Assembly: GCA_947476255.1 (NCBI GenBank)
Contig: CANJPY010000006.1
Coordinates: 1-64,000 of the forward strand
Length of the DNA stretch: 64,000 bases
Direction of reading: 5' to 3'
DNA from: Chthoniobacteraceae bacterium
GTDB lineage: Bacteria; Verrucomicrobiota; Verrucomicrobiia; Chthoniobacterales; Chthoniobacteraceae
This document shows, in pieces, positions 1 through 8,326 of the stretch. Position 1 is the stretch's first letter, and every line of letters starts with the position of its first letter. A program made the position numbers and the translations under genes. The notes below the pieces were generated by a model that saw nothing but the letters and a program-made list of their open reading frames with translations, ran no database searches and was not told the DNA's origin.

Positions 1-80
1 AGTTTTTTGAGGCTTTCGACACGATTGCAGAGCAAATCTCATGCCGAATTAAATCTTAAACAAAACAACGGGAGTAGCTT

Positions 81-296
81 ATGCGCTTATTCAGGATCGA
101 CTATGGAGTGTTCGAGGAACTGGATGGATGGGTGCGCCGGAAACTGCGCTGCCTGATCTGGCGGAGATGGAAGAGGGTCTATACCCGAGCCCGCCGTTTG
201 ATATCCCTCGGTTTTGCGGAAGCCAAGGCATGGTGTTGCGCCTGTAACGGCGTGAAAAACACGGTTCTATTCAGAACCGGGCTGCACTTACGTTGA
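81..296 (+). pseudogene. Group II intron reverse transcriptase/maturase, C-terminal (GIIM) fragment
   Basis: Translation LDGWVRRKLRCLIWRRWKRVYTRARRLISLGFAEAKAWCCACNG matches the typical maturase-domain tail (LDxWIRRRLRxxxWKQWKxxxTRxRxLxxxG); only the tail is present and no RT domain precedes it in the window. Confidence 0.7.
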
Positions 297-328
297 CAAA
301 TGAAACCCCCGAGAGCGGTCCCTCCGGT

Positions 329-1579
329 CTACGACTGGAGTTTTCTGCGGTAGGCCGTGGTGTTTGTCCTGAAATGAAGGTCGTACAAGTCTTTGACTTT
401 ATTGATCTTCATTAGAATCCAGGGCTGCAGCGGAGAGCGGCCGTTTTTGGTGAAAACAATATCGTCTGCGATGTAAGCGCAGGAGTGGTACGCATCACCA
501 GTATCGACATCGGTGAAGAAAAGAACGTCGCCCAATTCGTAGGGCGGAGAGACACGGTCGAAGTTTTCGAGCGTGTAGGCCGTTGCCTGCGGGGGATCAC
601 TGAGTCGCTCGATAGAACTGGTGTTGAAAAAGTTGAGGGACGACCAGTGGCAGTCGGGGAGGTAGCCGGAGCGTGTTTGAGAGGGGCGGGGAAATGTGTA
701 GAGAATCTTTCGGATTTCAGCCGGCAGCAAGTGGACCAAATCGATCTTATCGAGCGCCTCGTAGCGCAGCATTGAATTGAGAAAGGTCGATGTGTCTTTG
801 AAGCGTGTGCCCTTGTTCCAATAATCCTGTAGCTCCTGCGGGTTCCCTTCTTTGATTCGTACCTTGGCCACAAGCGTGGGAGTGCGGCTGAAGGCGCGTA
901 AAATATTGATACGCTCCTTTTCCGAAGACGCCAGAGCCAGGACTGCTGGAGTATCCGCGAAGAGTCTCGCGGAGGGAGTCGCGTACGAGGTTTTCTCAAT
1001 GAAATCCAGAACCTCGGGACTGACCTCAATGCCGGCGAGCCATTTTTTGACCGACTCTCCGTAGATAATCTCCGGTTCGGAATGATACTCGTTTTCAGGC
1101 CACTTCGCGAGCGTACGGTACAGGGTGTTCCTAATCTGCGGTGGGAGCGCGAGGATGGTGTCTGTTTTGGGGTAAATCGTGGTTCCTTCAGCGCTTTGCA
1201 TCCAGCGCTCTCGGTCGGTGAGTTGGGATTCAAGATCTTGGGGTAGCTTCAGGGTTAGCAAGAAACTAGCGACGGCGTCAGGGGCCATCTTTCCGAAAAA
1301 CCAGCGCGTTCGGATGGACGTAGGTTGCGACGCCTTGACGAGTTCCATCGGCGCTTCGAGCAAGGCCTCAAAATATTCGAGTTGTCCCCAGGGACCGATC
1401 TTTGAGAGCTCGAGGCCTTGCAGGGACAACTCCGGGGCGCTCTTTTCTTTGTTCCCCGTTCCCTCTTGGGCCGGAACGGGTTTGCGCAAGTTCGGCATGC
1501 TGGCGTCTGCCTGCCCGAGGACAGACGAGGCCAGGAGCACGAGGCTCAGAGTTTTAAAAGAAATTGAAGGAACGAGCAT
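329..1579 (-). CDS. Hypothetical secreted protein with NlpC/P60-like C-terminal signature
   Basis: 416-aa ORF with N-terminal signal peptide; C-terminus DCHWSSLNFF...GDVLFFTD...YHSCAYIADDIVFTKNG resembles the Cys/His arrangement of papain-like NlpC/P60 folds. Confidence 0.6.
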   Translation of the reverse strand: MLVPSISFKTLSLVLLASSVLGQADASMPNLRKPVPAQEGTGNKEKSAPELSLQGLELSKIGPWGQLEYFEALLEAPMELVKASQPTSIRTRWFFGKMAPDAVASFLLTLKLPQDLESQLTDRERWMQSAEGTTIYPKTDTILALPPQIRNTLYRTLAKWPENEYHSEPEIIYGESVKKWLAGIEVSPEVLDFIEKTSYATPSARLFADTPAVLALASSEKERINILRAFSRTPTLVAKVRIKEGNPQELQDYWNKGTRFKDTSTFLNSMLRYEALDKIDLVHLLPAEIRKILYTFPRPSQTRSGYLPDCHWSSLNFFNTSSIERLSDPPQATAYTLENFDRVSPPYELGDVLFFTDVDTGDAYHSCAYIADDIVFTKNGRSPLQPWILMKINKVKDLYDLHFRTNTTAYRRKLQS

Positions 1580-1683
1580 TTTCGGAATACCAGCACCCGT
1601 GAATCACTCCACGGGCCGCACACTTTTTGTAGCAGGCTGAGAGCCCGATAAAATGCGCTAAGAAGAGAGGCTTGTCACCTTCA

Positions 1684-3105
1684 TTAACCAACTATCGTGG
1701 AACGAGATGATGCTAGGTGCAGCTTGTACGTTGCGAGAGAAATATTCCGTTCCTCGGCGTGTTCCACCATGGGCAGCGGGTAGCTTGAAACCAAACGCAG
1801 GCCCGGGCTTGGAGGTTGGTGCAAACGCGGCCCGGGAACGGATGCTAATTCCGGCACCCAGCGCTTGATATACTCCCCGGCAGCGTCAAAACGGAGGCCC
1901 TGGGTCCACGGGTTTTGGATGCGGAAGTAGGGGGCTGCGTCCGTGCCGGTGCCGGAACTCCACTGCCAGCCGCCGTTGTTTGAAGCGATCTCGCCGTCGA
2001 GCAGGCGCTGCATAAACCACCGTTCGCCTTCTCTCCAATCAAGGTGCAGATCCTTGGTGAGAAACATGGCCACGATCATGCGCACCCGGTTGTGCATGAA
2101 TCCTGTCTGGCGGAGTTGCCGCATGCCAGCGTCCACAATGGGAAAGCCGGTTTGGGCCTTCTGCCAGCGTTCGAGGGACTCGGGGTCTTTTTTCCAGGGC
2201 ATTCCGCGGTAGGCTTCGGAGTATTCGAGTTCCAGAACCTCCGGCTTGTTCCAGAGCACTTGGAAGTAAAACTCTCTCCAGCAAAGCTCATTGATATAAA
2301 TTTGAAGCGACCGCGCCTGCGGTTCTTTGAGTCCCTTGGCACAGTCCAGCAGTCGGGCGTAAACCTTGCGGATGGAGAGCAGTCCGAAGCGTAAATCCTG
2401 CGAAATACGAGACGTGCCATCGATGGAGGGAATATCGCGGCGTTCGACGTAGTGATAAACGGCTTTTTCGAGGAAGCGCTCGAGGCGTGACTGGGCGGCG
2501 GTTTCTCCTGCGGCGGGAAGTTCGGTGCCATCGGGCTTGAGCTCCCAGGTTTGGAGGGTGGGGAGAGGAAGGGAGCGGATGTTGGGCGGTGTGAGCAGCC
2601 GCGTTACCGTGCGACCCGGGAGAGGTTTGTCCAACTTCGACCAGGCCTTGCAATAGGGCGTAAAGACCCGGAACGGGGAATTGGAACCTGTGAGGACCTC
2701 GTTTTGTTCATGCAGCGCGACGTCCTTGTAAAGATGGAGCCGGATCCCAAGTTGTTCAGCGAGTTTCTCGAGGTCGGCTTCCACAGCGCGCCCAAACGGG
2801 TCCGGGTCCCGATTTGCATAAATGGCTGAGGCGCCCGTTTCTTTGACGAGCGCTTTGAGCTCGGCCAAAGCTTCCCCTTGCCGGATGACGAGGTGGCTTC
2901 CGGCTTTCCGGAGCGATGTCGAGAGTGAAGCGAGGTTCTCGACAAGGAACTGCTGGCGTGGAGCGCCCGTCCACTGGTGGTGTTTTTTCCATTGGCTCAG
3001 CACGTAGACGGGCACGATTTGGTCGTGCGCGGAGATGGCGGCATTGAGGGCGGTGTTATCGGTGAGACGCAGGTCGCGGCGGAACCAGTGGATAGCAATG
3101 GTCAT
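1684..3105 (-). CDS. phrB: Deoxyribodipyrimidine photolyase
   Basis: MTIAIHWFRRDLRLTDNTAL start; WREFYFQVLW, GxPIVDAGMRQLRxTGFMHNRVRMI, NNGGWQWSSGTGTDAAPYFRIQNP motifs. Confidence 0.95.
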   Translation of the reverse strand: MTIAIHWFRRDLRLTDNTALNAAISAHDQIVPVYVLSQWKKHHQWTGAPRQQFLVENLASLSTSLRKAGSHLVIRQGEALAELKALVKETGASAIYANRDPDPFGRAVEADLEKLAEQLGIRLHLYKDVALHEQNEVLTGSNSPFRVFTPYCKAWSKLDKPLPGRTVTRLLTPPNIRSLPLPTLQTWELKPDGTELPAAGETAAQSRLERFLEKAVYHYVERRDIPSIDGTSRISQDLRFGLLSIRKVYARLLDCAKGLKEPQARSLQIYINELCWREFYFQVLWNKPEVLELEYSEAYRGMPWKKDPESLERWQKAQTGFPIVDAGMRQLRQTGFMHNRVRMIVAMFLTKDLHLDWREGERWFMQRLLDGEIASNNGGWQWSSGTGTDAAPYFRIQNPWTQGLRFDAAGEYIKRWVPELASVPGPRLHQPPSPGLRLVSSYPLPMVEHAEERNISLATYKLHLASSRSTIVG

Positions 3106-3192
3106 GGGAAGGCAAAGAGTGGGATGGAGAACGGCTGATGGCGATAGACTGAACCGTTTGAGGGCCGCAGGCAAACGGGGAGGAGGTCATTT

Positions 3193-3948
3193 TTGAGGAC
3201 ACCCCGTTTTTCTCGGCGTGCGGTTCTGAGGATGAGTGGTTTAAACTGGGGAATGCGAAATTCTCAGGGCATCTTTGTGGCGGCCGTTTTTTATGCGGGT
3301 TGCAGCGCCTGTGGGGCCGAGCCATTCAAAGAAGTGGGGCCGGCGTTGTTTCGCAGCGGGCAGATTCAACTGGATGCAAAGGAGAGGGTTGTGACGTTCC
3401 CCGCCAAGGTCAACATGAGAGAGGGGGCCCTGGAATACGCGCTTGTCACGCCAGCGGGGAGCGTGCACGAGAGTTTGCTGGTGACGGAGGTGGATCTTGT
3501 GGATTTGCATACCGCATTTTTGCTGCTGGGCCTTAAAGGCCAGGAGGGGGCTGGTTCCTCCGGACAAGGAACGCTTAACGCAAGGGAGTTGGAGTCTGCT
3601 CCAGAGCTCGCGGGCGCTTCCGTGCGTGTGTATTTGCGGTGGGAAAGTGGCGGCGCCAAAAAACGGGCGGCCCTCTCGGAATGGATTCAATACAAGCCGG
3701 AGGGCAAGGCCGCCCGGGAGGGGCCGTGGTCCTATACGGGGTCTTATTTTGCGGGAAACCAGTTTGCCGCGGTTGCGGAAGGAGCGGTGGTGTGTTTGGT
3801 GACGAACGCGGCGGCGTTGGTGAATAATCCACGAAAGGGGCGCAAGGATGATCGTGCCTGGGAGGTGAACACAGGAAGTGTCCCCCCGGCGGGAACAGCG
3901 GTGACTCTTGAGATCGAAGTGCCTACGCTTGAGAAATCCACCCCATGA
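3193..3948 (+). CDS. YdjY-domain-like exported protein
   Basis: 251-aa ORF; MREGALEYALVTPAGSVHESLLVTEV..LHTAFLLLGL resembles YdjY-domain proteins; start may be internal (MRNSQGIF, 3253). Stop overlaps the next ORF. Confidence 0.6.
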   Translation: MRTPRFSRRAVLRMSGLNWGMRNSQGIFVAAVFYAGCSACGAEPFKEVGPALFRSGQIQLDAKERVVTFPAKVNMREGALEYALVTPAGSVHESLLVTEVDLVDLHTAFLLLGLKGQEGAGSSGQGTLNARELESAPELAGASVRVYLRWESGGAKKRAALSEWIQYKPEGKAAREGPWSYTGSYFAGNQFAAVAEGAVVCLVTNAAALVNNPRKGRKDDRAWEVNTGSVPPAGTAVTLEIEVPTLEKSTP

Positions 3949-5114
3949 AGTCCTTGTTCGTTCTCATCATACCCCTTCTTTTGGCCTGTGCGTCTTGCAA
4001 TTCTGTGCAGGCGGCGAATGTCTCGCCTGGCGCGTCTGTGGGAAACGGGTCCTTGCAGCACGAGGTGGATCTTGCCTTGGAACGCGGGGCTCAATTCTTG
4101 ATTGGCGCGCAGACTACGGAGGGTTCTTGGTCCAACGCGAAGCATCCTGCGATCACGAGCTTGGGGCTTCTTGCTTTGGGAAAGTTGCCCGGAAAAAGGA
4201 GTCCCGAAACCGTGGAGGTGTTGGCGAGGGGTTACAAATTTGTGCGAGCGCAGGTGCGTGAGAATGGAGGGATTTATGTCGAAAGCTTGAGCAACTATAA
4301 TACAGCGGTTTGCACGCTGGCGTTGCTGCGTCTTGGGGATCCCGCAGATCTCAGAGTGATCGAGGGAGCGCGCCAATTTTTAGTGGCGCAGCAGGCGAGT
4401 GGGATGGTTGCGCCAGAACTTGATGGAGGCATTGGCTACGGCCCCACTGGAGTGAGCCCGAAGCGGCAGCATCCTGATTTGGACAACACACTTGTGGCGC
4501 TGGAAGCATTGCGGGCGTGTGAGTTGGCTCGAAAGGGGGAGGAAAAAGCGGCGCTTCCTGCGCTGGATTGGAAGGCGGCCATTGCGTTTGTGACGCGCTG
4601 TCAAAACATGGGTGAGACCAACCCGCTGCCCAACATTTCAGTGCAGCCTGCTGACAGAGGCGGTTTTGTTTATTACCCGGGTTTCAGCAACGCTGGTGCA
4701 ACCGACCTTCCGGACGGAAGCAAGGCGCTTCGAAGTTACGGCAGCATGAGTTACGCCGGGTTGCTGTCCTTCATCTACGCGGAACTGTCTCCGGCGGATC
4801 CTCGCATGAAAGCGGCGCGCGAGTGGCTGGGCGCAAATTTTACGCTTGAAGAAAATCCGGGCCTCGGCGAGCAGGGGCTCTTCTATTATTATCATCTGAT
4901 GGCCAAAGCGTTGGCGGCTTCAGGCGGGGATGTTGCACCCGGAAACAACCGTGTGCCCGAGGGGTGGGCCAAAGATCTTGCGCTGAAAATTGTCCAGCTT
5001 CAGAGCGGGAACGGTTCCTGGACAAACAAGAACGGCCGCTGGATGGAGGCCGATCCAGTGCTGGCCACGGCTTACAGCATGCTGACTCTTGAGTTGATTC
5101 GGGAACGACTTTAA
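3945..5114 (+). CDS. Prenyltransferase/squalene-oxidase repeat protein (exported)
   Basis: Lipoprotein-type signal (LLLACASC) and repeats such as ALERGAQFLIGAQTTEGSWSN, IVQLQSGNGSWTNKNGRWMEADPVLATAYSMLTLEL. Confidence 0.8.
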   Translation: MKSLFVLIIPLLLACASCNSVQAANVSPGASVGNGSLQHEVDLALERGAQFLIGAQTTEGSWSNAKHPAITSLGLLALGKLPGKRSPETVEVLARGYKFVRAQVRENGGIYVESLSNYNTAVCTLALLRLGDPADLRVIEGARQFLVAQQASGMVAPELDGGIGYGPTGVSPKRQHPDLDNTLVALEALRACELARKGEEKAALPALDWKAAIAFVTRCQNMGETNPLPNISVQPADRGGFVYYPGFSNAGATDLPDGSKALRSYGSMSYAGLLSFIYAELSPADPRMKAAREWLGANFTLEENPGLGEQGLFYYYHLMAKALAASGGDVAPGNNRVPEGWAKDLALKIVQLQSGNGSWTNKNGRWMEADPVLATAYSMLTLELIRERL

Positions 5115-6733
5115 CGGCCGCGAAACGGCTGGGTCTCGCGGATGATGCGATCCCAAAGAGCGCGGTGCAGGGAATCTGGATGGTTTGTTTGAGTCGTGCT
5201 TCCGAGCCGCCATGCTGCGGTTGGAAGCGCGGATAGCGCCGCGGAACGGCCGCGTTGCTCGACTTCATAATCCACCGCCGCGACAGCTTCTTCGAGTTGG
5301 GAAAACCGCGCCATGGCTTTGTCATCCATGAGCACTTCCCAGACTTTGCCGCGGCCCGGTCTTCGGCGCACGACGACCTCGCTGATGGTGCCGGGAAACT
5401 TTTCAAAATGGAGTCCGAGTCCGTGCCTTCCCAAAGAGAACCAGGCATTGCCCGAAATGGCGCGCACGTTTTCATGGACTTCGAGTGTGAGTGGGTCGAA
5501 GGCGGCGGCACGGTTTTGAATTTCTGGAAGAGTCAGGGCGCTGGCTTCCCATTCGAAGCCCGGGTGATCAAGGAGGATGTTCTGCCAAGAGCGCCTGGCG
5601 TCGCTGATATCGCCGCCTTCAAGATTGAGGTGGCGTGGGATCCCGAACAGGGAGGGGAGGGTGCATAAGTTCAGCGTCGATACGTCGACGAAGTCCAGGA
5701 TGAGGCAGTCTTTTTTGCCCGGGTGGAGCCGGGTGCCGCGTCCGACGCATTGCGCGTAAAGGCCTTCGGAGCGCGTGGGGCGTGCCATGGCGATGCAGGA
5801 TGTGCCGGGATCGTCAAACCCTTCGGTGAGGACCGCGACGTTGGTGAGGACCTGAATGCGGCCGCTGCGGAAGTCTGCGAGCGCTTGCGCCCGGATGTCG
5901 GGGGCCATCTCACCGTGGACGATCCCCGCGGGCACCCCCAGAAGGTTGAGGGCGCGACAGAGATTGCGTGCGTGGTTGACGGTGACGCAAAACGCGATGG
6001 TGCGGCGGTCGCGCGCGAGTTCTTGAATTGAACGAGCGACAAGTGCGTTGCGTTCCTCAATATCGACGGCTTCTGCGAGTTCATCCTCGCGAAAATCAAG
6101 CGAGCCCGGGGACAATTTTGTGAGATCTGCCGAGGTGGAGATGCGAAAGCCGCGCAAGGGAGCCAGAAATCCATCCTCGATCATTTCGTGCAATTGGCGG
6201 GTATAGACGATCTTTTCGAACACCGAGATGAGCCCTTTTCCATCGCCGCGTGCCGTGGTGGCGGTGAACCCGAGGAGAGTGCCGGTCCAGTTTTCCTCGA
6301 ATGCCCCCAATTGTCTTAATACACGCAGGTTGTCTTCAGCCGCGGCGTGGTGGCATTCATCATAAATGATCAGCCCCAGGTCGCGGCCTTGCAAGACACG
6401 GGCGAGACGTTCTTCGTGCAGCGAGCGAATGGAGCAGACCAAGACTTTGGCTTCGGCGACGGCGCGCTCCGCCCCGCGTTCGATGGAGACGATGTGTTGT
6501 CCCTGCAACGCGGTTTCGAGCTTGGAGCGCGCCTGTGAGAGGAGTTCCTCGCGGTGTGCGAGGACGAGCACTTGTTTGCGGGCGAGGCGTGCGAGTTCGG
6601 AGAAGACGACGGTTTTTCCGGCGCCGGTGGGCAAACACACGATCATGCGGCGCACGCCCTGCCTGCGCGCGGCGAGTACGGCTTCGATGGCTTCGCGTTG
6701 GTAGGGACGCAGGGTGATGGCATCAGCGGCCAT
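5111..6733 (-). CDS. DEAD/DEAH-box SF2 helicase, RadD/YejH-like
   Basis: LRPYQREAIEAV, PTGAGKT, DECHH, GFTATTARGDGKGL, QCVGRGTRLHPGKKDCLILDFVD motifs. Confidence 0.9.
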   Translation of the reverse strand: MAADAITLRPYQREAIEAVLAARRQGVRRMIVCLPTGAGKTVVFSELARLARKQVLVLAHREELLSQARSKLETALQGQHIVSIERGAERAVAEAKVLVCSIRSLHEERLARVLQGRDLGLIIYDECHHAAAEDNLRVLRQLGAFEENWTGTLLGFTATTARGDGKGLISVFEKIVYTRQLHEMIEDGFLAPLRGFRISTSADLTKLSPGSLDFREDELAEAVDIEERNALVARSIQELARDRRTIAFCVTVNHARNLCRALNLLGVPAGIVHGEMAPDIRAQALADFRSGRIQVLTNVAVLTEGFDDPGTSCIAMARPTRSEGLYAQCVGRGTRLHPGKKDCLILDFVDVSTLNLCTLPSLFGIPRHLNLEGGDISDARRSWQNILLDHPGFEWEASALTLPEIQNRAAAFDPLTLEVHENVRAISGNAWFSLGRHGLGLHFEKFPGTISEVVVRRRPGRGKVWEVLMDDKAMARFSQLEEAVAAVDYEVEQRGRSAALSALPTAAWRLGSTTQTNHPDSLHRALWDRIIRETQPFRGR

Positions 6734-6839
6734 GGGGGCGTTTGTTTGAGAGCAGAGCGGCTTTTGACTGCCGGGCTCTATCCTTGGGCTCGATGGGGCG
6801 AAGGGCTGGAGTAAGCACGAGAAAATCCAGGGGTGTGTT

Positions 6840-7883
6840 TTAGGTTGAAGTGGGGCGCAAGCTCGGGCCGTCCACCCATTGTGGAGGGATCATGATTTGG
6901 CGTGGGACGGCCGGTATGCCATGCTCGTTTTGGCTCAGTTGGGAGGCGACGAGATCGACGGCAGCGGCGGCAAGATGGTCGCGGCGTTGGTAGATCCCCG
7001 CGAAGTGTGTCATGCGGGGAGTCCAATCGTGAACCGCAAACCCGATGTCTGCGGGGATATTGAGCTTCATGCGCTTGAGCCAGCCTGGGACGTGGGTGTC
7101 GAAGGAAATAAGTGCGTCAGGTTGGTAAGTATTTATCCAGTTCACAAAAGCCGAATGGCCTTTTGAAATCTGGTTGTAGGGTAAAAGCAGGAGTGGCACT
7201 CGGCATTGCGGAGGCAGGTTTTGCTGGCAGTGAAACAACCCTCCACTATAGCCGAATTGGGAGCGATCTACGATCCATTGAGTCACTGCGACCCCAATAC
7301 GAGTGTACCCCCGCAGACTCAGTTGTTCGAAGGCGGCTTGGATGCCGAGGAGCATGTTTCCCGCGCACATGTGTAAGGCGGGCGTACGCATGGCGTAGCC
7401 AAAGGTCACTGCCGCGAAAGGCGCGTAGTCGATTTGGCTGCAGGGAAGGGAGGTACTCTGAGGGGAAACAATCACGCCCTCAATACCGCGGGCCTTGAGG
7501 ATCATTTGCAATTTTTGTGGGCCTAAGCCTGCGCGTCCTAACCAAAACTCCTCCACTGTATATCCGTATCCGGCGGCCCGGCGGCGGATTTCTTCAATGG
7601 GAACGTATTGGTAGGACGCATTCAGGAGATGGTCTTGAGGCACGTCTTCGCGAATGACTGCGAGCACGGATTGGAACCGCACTTTTTTCTTTGCGCGAAC
7701 CACCTGCATTAACCGCGCCACCTCGGGATCGGGCCGGTACTGGAGTTCCCGGGCCGCCTCAAGAATCTTTTCGCGGGTGGCAGGCGCCACCCTTGGGACT
7801 CCCCGGAGCGCCCGTGAAACGGTCATGATCGAAACTCCCGCCTGATGGGCGATATCCTTCAGGGTGGAGGGTTGGATTGACAT
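6840..7883 (-). CDS. LacI-family transcriptional regulator
   Basis: N-terminal HTH TLKDIAHQAGVSIMTVSRALRGVPRVAPATREKILEAARELQYRPD and periplasmic-binding-like C-terminal domain. Confidence 0.95.
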   Translation of the reverse strand: MSIQPSTLKDIAHQAGVSIMTVSRALRGVPRVAPATREKILEAARELQYRPDPEVARLMQVVRAKKKVRFQSVLAVIREDVPQDHLLNASYQYVPIEEIRRRAAGYGYTVEEFWLGRAGLGPQKLQMILKARGIEGVIVSPQSTSLPCSQIDYAPFAAVTFGYAMRTPALHMCAGNMLLGIQAAFEQLSLRGYTRIGVAVTQWIVDRSQFGYSGGLFHCQQNLPPQCRVPLLLLPYNQISKGHSAFVNWINTYQPDALISFDTHVPGWLKRMKLNIPADIGFAVHDWTPRMTHFAGIYQRRDHLAAAAVDLVASQLSQNEHGIPAVPRQIMIPPQWVDGPSLRPTST

Positions 7884-8326
7884 GCTTGGGCAGCCTTATA
7901 CCAACGGTATTCTTCGGTCAAATACCTCGTTCTGCGGCTGCAGGGAGAAAGCGCCGCTCGGGCTCCTGCCTCAGAACAGCTCTCGGTGAATTTGTGCCGG
8001 CCGTCATCCGTATTTGGGAGCCGATCGAGCCGCAGAAGCGCCAGAGCAGTTAAGGTTTATGCGAGCTTGGGGCGGCTTGGGGCGGGGGCGAGTTTATGGA
8101 GGTCCGCAGGTTACGGTGCGATCCGAGGAGCCCTTGGTTTGCAGTGCGGAGCGTAACCCTGTTGGACGATCTTCGATAAGACTGGGGGACATTGTGCTGG
8201 CTCGGAGGTTGTCGGAGCCAGAAAAACACCCCCCAGAGCGCGAGGCAGTCAGCATTGCCGCTAGCGCCCCTGCGAAGCTCGCGTTTGCAAGGGCGGCGGC
8301 AGTGGAACGGGGAGGGGTGGGCCGCC

